This document shows positions 7,674 to 14,410 of a DNA stretch of 22,416 bases, piece after piece. The DNA lies in NCBI GenBank assembly GCA_046542355.1, contig JBKHBN010000029.1, positions 1 through 22,416 of the forward strand. Reading direction: 5' to 3'. The translations under genes were made by a program, and so were the position numbers. Positions within the stretch are counted from its first letter, which is position 1. Each line of letters begins with the position of its first letter. The notes beneath the pieces were generated by a model, which was given only the letters and a program-made list of their open reading frames with translations, was not told the origin of the DNA and made no database searches. The stretch comes from UBA1672 sp046542355. Lineage in GTDB: Bacteria; Pseudomonadota; Alphaproteobacteria; Micavibrionales; Micavibrionaceae.

Positions 7674-8117
7674 TCAAATAAGCGGCAACACATAAAAAGA
7701 AAAATTCAACTTTACGCCAAAATGCTTGTACATGGCTTTGGCTTCATAATTCTCATCATGGGTCAGCCAGTACATCCGCGCCCACTTTTCCTGCAGCGCA
7801 ATTGCTGAGAGCGCCTCAACCATGCGCTTGGCAACACCTTTGCGCCGATGCGCCGGGTCAACATAAACATCTTGCATATAGCACACCGGATTGAGGTGTC
7901 CTGTTGTAGGGTGTAAGATATAATGCGTAATACCCAAAAGCCTTCCACCCATATCAGCGCCCAAGCCGTTAACCTGCGTGTTGGCTGGATCACATAGCCT
8001 CGACCATGTCTGTGCGGTAAGGGCTTCGTTTCGCTGCCCCATGTTATTCCCATCCCAAAGCGGCAGCCACTGTGCATAATCATCAGATATAAGAGGGCGA
8101 ACAATCAGTTTATTCAT
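7674..8117 (-). CDS. GNAT-family N-acetyltransferase between pheS and pheT
   Basis: 147 residues. The frame opens at ATG 8135, but GGAGG lies 8 bases before ATG 8117 (MNKLIVRPL), which is the better start. The protein begins with a typical LIVRPLISDDYAQWLPLW segment. Motif A is YMQDVYVDPAHRRKGVAKRM (about residues 85-104; R-R-K-G-V-A, the Q/R-x-x-G-x-A acetyl-CoA loop). The end has ENYEAKAMYKHFGVKLNFSFY, the motif B helix with the usual Tyr. The substrate is unknown. The gene shares the pheS transcript and is separated from pheS by a palindromic repeat whose left arm abuts its ribosome site. It resembles the other GNAT gene only in fold. Confidence 0.88.
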   Translation of the reverse strand: MNKLIVRPLISDDYAQWLPLWDGNNMGQRNEALTAQTWSRLCDPANTQVNGLGADMGGRLLGITHYILHPTTGHLNPVCYMQDVYVDPAHRRKGVAKRMVEALSAIALQEKWARMYWLTHDENYEAKAMYKHFGVKLNFSFYVLPLI

Positions 8118-8129
8118 GAACATTTCCTC

Positions 8130-8210
8130 CGTCATTACGAGCGTAAGCGAAGCAATCCAGATGTCTTGATGATTAATAGGTAGATTGCTTCGCTTACGCT
8201 CGCAATGACG
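8130..8210. repeat. REP-like palindrome between pheS and a GNAT gene
   Basis: Arms 8130-8157 and 8183-8210 are 28 bases each and complementary except for one position. The loop is 25 bases. The arm core is GAGCGTAAGCGAAGCAATC, a type of dispersed palindromic repeat widespread in alphaproteobacterial genomes. In RNA it would form a very stable hairpin directly between the pheS stop (8220) and the GNAT ribosome site (about 8127-8131). It could stabilise the upstream message or reduce downstream expression. No other copy is visible in the window. Confidence 0.85.
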
Positions 8211-8219
8211 TCAATAAAT

Positions 8220-9329
8220 CTAAGTACGCTTTTCCCCTGTCGCCATATTGGGGCGATCCAGTGGATCAAACCCATAATGTGCAAGCCAGCGTACATCACT
8301 CTCAAAGAATGTACGCAAATCGGGTATGCCATATTTTAACATCGCCATACGCTCAATGCCCATACCAAAGGCAAAACCCTGATATTCATCCGGATCAAGA
8401 CCGCATATTTTCAACACATTGGGGTGCACCATTCCGCAGCCCAAAATCTCCAGCCAGTCATCTACCGAGCCGTCTTTATTCGCTCCGAGCTTCAAGCCTC
8501 CGCCCTTGCGTGAACAGGCAATATCCACTTCCGCGCCCGGCTCCACAAACGGGAAGAAGGAGGGGCGGAACTGTACCCGCAGATCATCCAGCTCAAAGAA
8601 CGCGCGCACAAAATCCTGCAAGCATCCTTTCAGATGCCCCATATGCGTAGACTTATCAATCATCAGCCCTTCCATTTGGTGGAACATGGGCGTATGGGTC
8701 ATATCATAATCCGAGCGGTATGTACGGCCAAAACACACGATCTTGTGGGGCGGCGGGTTGTTTTGCATGTGACGGATTTGTACAGAAGACGTGTGCGTTC
8801 GCAAAAGCTTTTTCGCGTATTCCCCCTGTTCTTCGGGGTCATCAGGCAGAAAGAAGGTATCTTGCATCTCACGCGCCGGATGACCGGGCGGAAAGTTCAG
8901 CGCTGTGAAGTTGTGAAAGTCATCTTCAATATCAGGCCCTTCTGCGACTTGAAATCCCATATCGGCAAAAATAGCGGTCAGCTCTTCAATTGTTTGGGAA
9001 ATTGGATGAATATACCCCTTCTCGCGCGGGCGCGCATCGAGCGTCATATCCAGCGTTTCCCGAGCAAGGCGGATATCAAGCTCCTGCTTTTTCAGCATAA
9101 CTTCCTGCTCTTTAATAAGAGCTGCCACCTCGTCCTTAAGCGCATTGAGGGCTTGCCCTTTTTCCTTGCGCTCTTCGGGATCCATCTGCCCCAGAGTTTT
9201 CATCACAGCGGTAATGCGCCCTTTTTTACCAAGAGCCTGCACCCGCACCTCATCCAGCGCTTTAAGGTCGTTTGCGCCTTTGATCTGGCTGGAAATCTCG
9301 TTTTTCAACGTTACTACATCATTCATCAT
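8220..9329 (-). CDS. pheS: Phenylalanyl-tRNA synthetase alpha subunit
   Basis: 369 residues from ATG 9329 (MMNDVVTLK). A GTG at 9347 and a second ATG at 9326 are alternatives, and none has a strong ribosome site. The catalytic subunit activates Phe with ATP. An N-terminal coiled-coil tRNA-binding arm (about residues 5-85, with LGKKGRITAVMKTLG) is followed by the class II core: motif 1 region HPISQTIEELTAIFADMGF, motif 2 CFGRTYRSDYDMTHTPMFHQ (the Arg contacting ATP), FRPSFFPFVEPGAEVD, and motif 3 GFAFGMGIERMAMLKYGI near the end. The length is normal. It is the first gene of a leftward pheS-GNAT-pheT-GNAT group and is divergent from purT. Confidence 0.97.
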   Translation of the reverse strand: MMNDVVTLKNEISSQIKGANDLKALDEVRVQALGKKGRITAVMKTLGQMDPEERKEKGQALNALKDEVAALIKEQEVMLKKQELDIRLARETLDMTLDARPREKGYIHPISQTIEELTAIFADMGFQVAEGPDIEDDFHNFTALNFPPGHPAREMQDTFFLPDDPEEQGEYAKKLLRTHTSSVQIRHMQNNPPPHKIVCFGRTYRSDYDMTHTPMFHQMEGLMIDKSTHMGHLKGCLQDFVRAFFELDDLRVQFRPSFFPFVEPGAEVDIACSRKGGGLKLGANKDGSVDDWLEILGCGMVHPNVLKICGLDPDEYQGFAFGMGIERMAMLKYGIPDLRTFFESDVRWLAHYGFDPLDRPNMATGEKRT

Positions 9330-9415
9330 AACAAAGACATCTAGCACAATAAGCCTGTGAAAATAAAGCCATTATTTCATGCTTCATTTCGCTCTTCATT
9401 TTATATGACCTCTGC

Positions 9416-9446
9416 TTTATAGTTCCGGGCACGAACCGACACTCAA
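9416..9446 (-). promoter_or_regulatory. Possible pheS promoter
   Basis: Leftward TTGAGT (9446-9441), 19 bases, TATAAA (9421-9416). It overlaps the purT ribosome-site region on the other strand, in the 132-bp divergent spacer. Spacing is long, so this is tentative. No attenuator or T-box was recognised. Confidence 0.3.
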
Positions 9447-9461
9447 AAAAGGCAGAAAAAC

Positions 9462-10643
9462 ATGACTACTATAGGCACACCTTTCTCACCCACTGCAACC
9501 AGAGTTATGCTATGCGGCGCTGGAGAGCTGGGCAAAGAGGTCTGCATAGAGCTGCAGCGCCTTGGCGTGGAGGTCATTGCGCTCGATAGCTATGAAAACG
9601 CACCGGCCATGCAGGTGGCAGACCGCAGCCATGTGCTTTCGATGCTCGATGGCAAAGCCTTGCGAGATATTATTGAAAAAGAAAAGCCCCATTACATTGT
9701 GCCCGAGGTTGAAGCCATTGCCACTGACACGCTGGTAGAGCTGGAAGAGGAGGGCTTTACCGTTGTTCCTACGGCGCGCGCAACAAAGCTGACCATGAAC
9801 AGGGAGGGCATCCGCAAACTGGCTGCAGAAGAATTGTCACTGCCCACTTCGCCCTATAAATTCTGCGATACATATGAAGAATTTAAAAAAGCAGCCCATG
9901 AGATTGGCTTTCCCTGCGTGACCAAACCGATCATGAGCTCATCGGGAAAAGGGCAAAGCGTTCTCAAATCTGCCGATGATATCGAAACAGCATGGACATA
10001 TGCACAAGAAGGCGGCCGCGCTGGCGCTGGGCGCGTCATTATTGAAGGATTTATTGATTTTGATTATGAAATTACGCTTTTAACTGTTCGCCACGCAGGA
10101 GGTACAAGTTTTTGCCTGCCCGTTGGTCATCGTCAGGAAGATGGCGACTATCAGGAATCTTGGCAACCGCAACCAATGTCAGACGCGGCCTTGAAAAAAG
10201 CACAAGATGCCGCGAAAAAAGTCACCGATGCGCTGGGAGGTTATGGTTTGTTCGGTGTCGAGCTGTTCATCAAGGGCGATGACATTTTCTTCAGCGAAGT
10301 ATCGCCCCGCCCGCACGATACAGGGATGGTCACAATGATCTCTCAGCATTTATCGCAATTTGCTTTGCATGCGCGCGCTTTTTTGGGATTACCCATTCCC
10401 GATATTCATTTTCACGGCGCCTCGGCGTCGGCAGTCATACTGGTAGAGGGCGCGTCCACTCAGGTCAGCTTTGGCAATCTTGCGCAAGCCTTATCCGGGC
10501 CAGATACGGATATGCGGCTGTTCGGAAAGCCGCAAGTTGCCGGTAAGCGCCGTATGGGCGTAGCTCTGGCGCGCGCTGAAAATATAGAAACCGCAAAGCA
10601 AAAAGCCACAAAAGCGGCTTCAGAGGTCAAAATACAATTGTAA
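9462..10643 (+). CDS. purT: Formate-dependent GAR transformylase
   Basis: 393 residues, the usual PurT length. PurT converts glycinamide ribonucleotide, formate and ATP to formyl-GAR in purine synthesis, independent of folate. It is an ATP-grasp enzyme: the N-terminal Rossmann-like part has VMLCGAGELGKEVCIELQRLG, then the ADRSHVLSMLDG substrate-binding loop, VPEVEAIATDTLVELEEEG, and MNREGIRKLAAEELSLPTS. ATP-grasp residues follow in FPCVTKPIMSSSGKGQS and GVELFIKGDDIFFSEVSPRPHDTGMVT. A purine ribosome site (AAAAAAGGCAG) precedes the ATG. It is a lone plus-strand gene between leftward genes and splits what in many relatives is a ribosomal-protein and pheST neighbourhood. Its stop lies 25 bases from the converging stop of the next gene. 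Confidence 0.96.
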   Translation: MTTIGTPFSPTATRVMLCGAGELGKEVCIELQRLGVEVIALDSYENAPAMQVADRSHVLSMLDGKALRDIIEKEKPHYIVPEVEAIATDTLVELEEEGFTVVPTARATKLTMNREGIRKLAAEELSLPTSPYKFCDTYEEFKKAAHEIGFPCVTKPIMSSSGKGQSVLKSADDIETAWTYAQEGGRAGAGRVIIEGFIDFDYEITLLTVRHAGGTSFCLPVGHRQEDGDYQESWQPQPMSDAALKKAQDAAKKVTDALGGYGLFGVELFIKGDDIFFSEVSPRPHDTGMVTMISQHLSQFALHARAFLGLPIPDIHFHGASASAVILVEGASTQVSFGNLAQALSGPDTDMRLFGKPQVAGKRRMGVALARAENIETAKQKATKAASEVKIQL

Positions 10644-10668
10644 AAAAACATAACGTGTGACTAAAAAT

Positions 10669-11133
10669 CTAGGCTAGAGCAGGGGCATCTGTGATAATTT
10701 CAAACGCTGAATCATCAGGGCTAATGAGTGCCTTTGTTAAATCATTATATTCATAAATAGTAATAACCCCAGCATCCACAAGTCCAGACAATGCATCATC
10801 ACAACCATCATCGTTAATTATGCCCTCGTCCCACAGGGCTGTGACAATATCAACCGGAGACGTAGTTTTATATTCTAGAAAGGTCAGCGCTTCACCGCTC
10901 TCAAAAGGTTGAGTTAAGACCCCAGGATGTTCCAAAGATAATGAATAAAGAACCGATCCTACACCACAGACGGCCAGATCTTCCAAATATTGAGCGCGAG
11001 TGGTCGTATCTTCAAAAATAAGTCTGGTTGTAACCCCCTCTTCACCATCATTTCGGCGAAATGAAAGGCCGCTCAACCCACATTGCGCATCCTCTAAGTC
11101 AACATAAACATTATTGGGATCTATCTTACTCAT
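10669..11133 (-). CDS. Acidic protein of unknown function, paralogue of next gene
   Basis: 154 residues from ATG 11133, chosen because GAGG lies 7 bases upstream; a TTG extension to 11145 is rejected. It is soluble and acidic, without signal peptide or membrane segments. The middle reads RNDGEEGVTTRLIFEDTTTRAQYLE, and the C-terminal half KTTSPVDIVTALWDEGIIND then DALSGLVDAGVITIYEYNDL. The latter aligns by eye with KDTAPRTILVGLLDNDAISE in the gene at 11205-11666, so the two are diverged tandem paralogues. The gene has its own promoter (11161-11189). I do not recognise the family. Confidence 0.75.
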   Translation of the reverse strand: MSKIDPNNVYVDLEDAQCGLSGLSFRRNDGEEGVTTRLIFEDTTTRAQYLEDLAVCGVGSVLYSLSLEHPGVLTQPFESGEALTFLEYKTTSPVDIVTALWDEGIINDDGCDDALSGLVDAGVITIYEYNDLTKALISPDDSAFEIITDAPALA

Positions 11134-11160
11134 CTGCAACCTCAAAATTTACCATAATAA

Positions 11161-11189
11161 AATATACACATGTTTGGATGAATTGTCAA
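11161..11189 (-). promoter_or_regulatory. Predicted promoter of the 10669-11133 gene
   Basis: Leftward perfect TTGACA (11189-11184), 17 bases, TATATT (11166-11161). The start would be about 20 bases before ATG 11133, with the GAGG site in between. One of the best promoter matches in the window. Confidence 0.65.
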
Positions 11190-11204
11190 AAACAGGAACT
11201 CATT

Positions 11205-11666
11205 TTATGAAGGACTGGAGGGATCAAACCCATCTAGATCTTCAGAGCTTAATTCATCCAAGGCAGCGTTGAAAGAGGCATTTTCAACTGCGACAAGAAC
11301 CTTTAACGAGCGATTATAATCACTTTCGGAGATAGCGTCATTGTCAAGAAGACCTACAAGAATAGTGCGCGGCGCAGTGTCTTTAAAACAAAGCTTGGCA
11401 GTAACCTGAGTTTCATCTTTGGAGAACCTGAAATCATAGGAAGGTGTTTCTTTGTTTTCATCTTCAATATGCTCAAGAGCAAATTGCGCGACGTGTTCTT
11501 GAGCAGCCCAACTCATATATTTATAATCTCGTAGCTCACAAACGAAATGAAGTCTGGTCTCAACGGTGTCCATGTTCTCAGGATCAGGATAAACAAAAAA
11601 TACGCCTTTAAGAAAAAATTCTCTGCCCCCCTGAAATATAGCATAAAACTCACCGCTCTTACCCAT
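11205..11666 (-). CDS. Acidic protein of unknown function, paralogue of preceding gene
   Basis: 153 residues from ATG 11666, with AAAGGAG about 12 bases upstream (a little far). It is soluble and acidic, with no signal peptide. It contains GREFFLKGVFFVYPDPENMD, then VETRLHFVCELRDYKYMSW, RFSKDETQVTAKLCFKDTAPR and a Ser/Asp/Glu-rich tail (ELSSEDLDGFDPSSPS). The TRLHF and KDTAP blocks match TRLIF and KTTSP of the neighbour at 10669-11133, so this looks like an old duplication. It is transcribed separately. The function is unknown. Confidence 0.75.
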   Translation of the reverse strand: MGKSGEFYAIFQGGREFFLKGVFFVYPDPENMDTVETRLHFVCELRDYKYMSWAAQEHVAQFALEHIEDENKETPSYDFRFSKDETQVTAKLCFKDTAPRTILVGLLDNDAISESDYNRSLKVLVAVENASFNAALDELSSEDLDGFDPSSPS

Positions 11667-11719
11667 GATATGCTAATGCTCCTTTAAAAATAATAATGGT
11701 TGTTTTTTCATAAAGAAAA

Positions 11720-11749
11720 ACCCTACAACAAAGCCGCAATCTTTGTCAA
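11720..11749 (-). promoter_or_regulatory. Predicted promoter of the 11205-11666 gene
   Basis: Leftward perfect TTGACA (11749-11744), 18 bases, TAGGGT (11725-11720), about 50 bases before ATG 11666. The -10 is imperfect. Confidence 0.45.
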
Positions 11750-11762
11750 AAGAAACGCAAGC

Positions 11763-12443
11763 TCATAACATCCATTTTTGCCTAACGATGTCAATGGTCT
11801 GGGGCAGGGCGCTAATCACATAGTCAGGGCGTGCTGCGCGCAACCGTTGCTCGGAAATACAGCCATTGGTAATACCAATCGAGGTAATGCCAAGAGCGCG
11901 TCCGATTTCCGGCTCCTCCATACTATCGCCAAGGATCATGGTATTGTCTGGCACATAGCCGTTCTCATCCATAAAACGGCCAAGGCGTTGCTGTTTGTTG
12001 GTGGTATCAAGCACCGTTATGCCGTTACACTGATTGGCTGAGACATAGGAAAAATAATGGCCGATATTCAGCCGCTCCAGATGATTGTTAATTTTATCAC
12101 CAATATAGTTGCTCAGAATAATGCAGGTAACATCACGCGCAGCAAGCCAGTCCAGCAGTAACTTTGCGCCGCGCCGCGTCCGCGCTTTGGTTGATAATCG
12201 GTCATAATGGTCTTGAAAAAGAGCATTAGACTCTTCCTTGGTTGCCATCACATGATTAATGTCACACCCTGCGCGTTCATAAAAACGAACAATCGGGAAA
12301 TCAAAAATCTCGCGCTGGCGCTTTAATGACATGGGCGCAACACCGTAAAATTCAAGACAGGGCTTGGTAGCGTGCCAGCCAATCACTGTATCGGCAAGTA
12401 AAGTCCCATTCCAGTCAAAGACGGCCAGTTTTTTTTGCGTCAT
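11763..12443 (-). CDS. HAD-superfamily phosphatase-like hydrolase
   Basis: 226 residues from ATG 12443, with AGGAAAG upstream. Motif I is AVFDWNGTLL (residues 7-16), with the nucleophilic Asp but Asn where most phosphatases have the second Asp (DxDGT); this DWNGT variant is seen in some HAD subgroups. A helical cap follows (about 20-90). Motif II is CIILSNYIGDKI (Ser), a Lys region lies around TTNKQQRLG, and motif IV is MILGDSMEEPEIGRALG (acidic). The layout matches phosphoglycolate-phosphatase-like HAD-IA proteins with an alpha-helical cap. The substrate is unknown; a small phosphorylated metabolite is likely. It sits downstream of rplT but has its own promoter and is separated by a terminator. 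Confidence 0.85.
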   Translation of the reverse strand: MTQKKLAVFDWNGTLLADTVIGWHATKPCLEFYGVAPMSLKRQREIFDFPIVRFYERAGCDINHVMATKEESNALFQDHYDRLSTKARTRRGAKLLLDWLAARDVTCIILSNYIGDKINNHLERLNIGHYFSYVSANQCNGITVLDTTNKQQRLGRFMDENGYVPDNTMILGDSMEEPEIGRALGITSIGITNGCISEQRLRAARPDYVISALPQTIDIVRQKWML

Positions 12444-12478
12444 AATTTTTCTTTCCTGCCAAAACTGACACCGTCATG

Positions 12479-12507
12479 ATTTTATGAGTACGCTACCTAA
12501 CTCACAA
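12479..12507 (-). promoter_or_regulatory. Predicted promoter of the HAD gene
   Basis: Leftward TTGTGA (12507-12502), 17 bases, TAAAAT (12484-12479), about 40 bases before ATG 12443, just after the rplT terminator. Confidence 0.45.
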
Positions 12508-12528
12508 CATCAATTTTGTTTTTATATG

Positions 12529-12558
12529 AAAAAAGCCGCAGACGCATCCGAGGCTTTT
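12529..12558 (-). terminator. Rho-independent terminator after rplT
   Basis: On the minus strand AAAAGCC (12558-12552) pairs with GGCTTTT ending in a run of T (12537-12529). The inner stem is imperfect. It lies 44 bases past the rplT stop and ends the rpmI-rplT transcript. Confidence 0.75.
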
Positions 12559-12601
12559 ATAAAGATATAGTTTTATAAGAACAAAACAACGCGGCCTTTA
12601 A

Positions 12602-12976
12602 TTAAGCAGCTTTCTTATTGTTCTTGAGCGCAGCCGCAGCCGCCGTGGCAATAGCGGCAAATTGCTCAGGCTCACGAATAGCGATATCTGAGAGTACCTT
12701 GCGATCCAGTTCGATATTGGCCAGCTTCAGCCCGTGCATGAACGTTGAGTACGTCATATCATGCAAACGCGCTGCCGCGTTGATACGCTGAATCCAAAGC
12801 TTACGGAAATCACGCTTTTTATTGCGACGATCACGGTATGCGTATTGTCCTGCTTTTTCTACAGCCTGCACTGCCGTGCGGAAACAACTCTTGCGACGGC
12901 CATAATAGCCTTTGGCGTTGTTAATAACCTTTTTGTGTCTTGCGTGGGCGCGAGGCCCTCCTTTTACACGTGCCAT
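12602..12976 (-). CDS. rplT: 50S ribosomal protein L20
   Basis: 124 residues. L20 binds 23S rRNA early in large-subunit assembly and in some bacteria represses its own operon. It begins MARVKGGPRAHARHKKVI and shows the basic N-terminal extension (AKGYYGRRKSCFRTAVQAVEKAGQYAYRDRR) and the globular part (KLWIQRINAAARLHDMTYS, FMHGLKLANIELDRKVLSDIA). An Ala/Lys tail (ATAAAAALKNNKKAA) makes it slightly longer than usual. A GGAGG site lies inside the end of rpmI; the gap between the two genes is 3 bases. Confidence 0.98.
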   Translation of the reverse strand: MARVKGGPRAHARHKKVINNAKGYYGRRKSCFRTAVQAVEKAGQYAYRDRRNKKRDFRKLWIQRINAAARLHDMTYSTFMHGLKLANIELDRKVLSDIAIREPEQFAAIATAAAAALKNNKKAA

Positions 12977-12979
12977 GAT

Positions 12980-13219
12980 TTACGCCTCCTTCTTTACTGT
13001 GGATTTGCCTCTACGCTTGCGGCCATAGGGCAGGAAGTTACGAAGAACAATGCGTTCATCAGCCTCTGCCAGTACAGAAAGACCGCGGGCTTTACGTTTC
13101 ATGGATTTAGGCTTGTTCATCATCATGTGGCTTGTAAAGGCACTTTTGGACTTAACCTTGCCCCTGGATGTGACCTTAAAGCGCTTTTTCGCACTGGAGT
13201 GCGTTTTCATCTTCGGCAT
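12980..13219 (-). CDS. rpmI: 50S ribosomal protein L35
   Basis: 79 residues from ATG 13219 (MPKMKTHSSAKKRFKVT), with AAGGAGA 7 bases upstream; an in-frame ATG at 13258 is rejected. It is highly basic and carries the L35 core (GKVKSKSAFTSHMMMNKPKSM, then ARGLSVLAEADERIVLRNFLPY). The C-terminus GRKRRGKSTVKKEA extends about 13 residues beyond the common length of about 65. Cotranscribed with rplT. The usual upstream infC gene is absent; instead a dedicated promoter precedes rpmI. Confidence 0.97.
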   Translation of the reverse strand: MPKMKTHSSAKKRFKVTSRGKVKSKSAFTSHMMMNKPKSMKRKARGLSVLAEADERIVLRNFLPYGRKRRGKSTVKKEA

Positions 13220-13329
13220 TTCTTTTCTCCTTATTTTACAAAAGGTTTTTATGTTCATGACCGAGGCAGCCGATTCATTCGCCAGGCCATGAGTACAAAG
13301 GCTCGATACATTTCATAGAGCGCGCTTGG

Positions 13330-13359
13330 ATTATACCGTTTTCCAGAAAGAAAAGTCAA
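13330..13359 (-). promoter_or_regulatory. Strong promoter of rpmI-rplT with about 100-base leader
   Basis: Leftward TTGACT (13359-13354), 18 bases, perfect TATAAT (13335-13330). Transcription would start near 13323, leaving about 100 bases before the rpmI ATG. The leader can fold a hairpin between CATGGCC and GGTCATG (roughly 13293-13258), a candidate site for L20 feedback control. The control is inferred, not seen. Confidence 0.7.
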
Positions 13360-13372
13360 GCAAACTTGCGGA

Positions 13373-14155
13373 TTAAACAGAAAATATTTTTTGCATCTCA
13401 GTATTTTTGGGCAATAAATCACGCTGCGCATATTTTTTTACGAAGTTTTCAATGTGCTGGAGGCTCGCTTTCTCGTGATTGGCATGAGCCAGCCCATGAG
13501 TACCGTTTTCAAAAGTCGTAATATCCAGCCACGGAGCCATCAAATGACGTCGTGCTTGTTCCAGATGAATTGGCGGGACAATCTGATCTTGCTGTCCTTG
13601 TAAAATAAGAGTCGGGACATGAACAGATTCAAGAACTGGCTTTAGTTCTTTATTGGTCATATTATTTAGAAAATGATCATCCAGACACAATGCTTGATTA
13701 TGGTCTATGTGATTCATCTGCTCTGTAACAAAGGCGTCAAGATCAAGGATAGGCCATAATAAAACGCAAAAAACTGTATTTTCCGGCAAATTCATGAAAA
13801 AAAATGGAGCGCCCAACCCTTCGGTAATAAAGGCAATTTTCTCATACTGATTCTCTCGTGCCCACATAAACAAAGCATTTAGATCTTTGACAACACACTC
13901 ACAACAAAGGGTACGAAGATATTGTTCATCATGTTGTTGAATGCTGTAATCATAAATGAGGCTTGTGAGCCCCATACGCTCCAGAGATCCGGATATATTT
14001 GAGAAGAGTCTGGGCGTGTTTTTATGGGTTCTTTGCAAGCCGTAACCCAGAATAACAAGCGGGGCACTATCCAAACGCATCTCCTTTGCAGGGATATTGT
14101 ACTGCGCCATCACGACAGCGTTTTTATCTGTATCCACAAGAATATCTGATCGCAT
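13373..14155 (-). CDS. Alpha/beta-hydrolase-like protein lacking the catalytic serine
   Basis: 260 residues from ATG 14155, preceded by AAGGGGG. The fold is suggested by SAPLVILGYGLQRTHKNTP (first strand and oxyanion-loop region, about residues 30-48), MGLTSLIYDYS, VPTLILQGQQDQIVPP (acid-bearing strand; Asp near 206) and FENGTHGLAHANHE (histidine region, about 232-245). The nucleophile elbow, normally G-x-S-x-G, reads FITEGLGAPF (about 110-119), with Gly where Ser is expected. So either the enzyme is inactive or it works differently. No signal peptide is visible. The stop lies beside the rpmI promoter. The substrate is unknown. Confidence 0.75.
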   Translation of the reverse strand: MRSDILVDTDKNAVVMAQYNIPAKEMRLDSAPLVILGYGLQRTHKNTPRLFSNISGSLERMGLTSLIYDYSIQQHDEQYLRTLCCECVVKDLNALFMWARENQYEKIAFITEGLGAPFFFMNLPENTVFCVLLWPILDLDAFVTEQMNHIDHNQALCLDDHFLNNMTNKELKPVLESVHVPTLILQGQQDQIVPPIHLEQARRHLMAPWLDITTFENGTHGLAHANHEKASLQHIENFVKKYAQRDLLPKNTEMQKIFSV

Positions 14156-14410
14156 TAAAAAAGCCCCCTTGCTCTTGTGCTGCGCGCCAGTACAAAAAAC
14201 AATAAAAAAACAATAAACAAGTGCGAAAAAGATCAGATAAACACGCTACATCTCTCCGCAGGAAACATGTTATATTTAACCAGCCGGATCGTAATACAAC
14301 AAAGCTATGAGCCGATTTGGTGTTTTTTACACAAATAATTCTAATGTAACAATATTATGAAATATTTAAGAGGCAGCGCTTTGAGTTCTGTTTCTGTGGG
14401 AAGATATAAG

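Noticed and set aside
8634..9344. Plus-strand open frame of 236 codons
   Set aside because: Entirely antisense to pheS, which is unmistakable.
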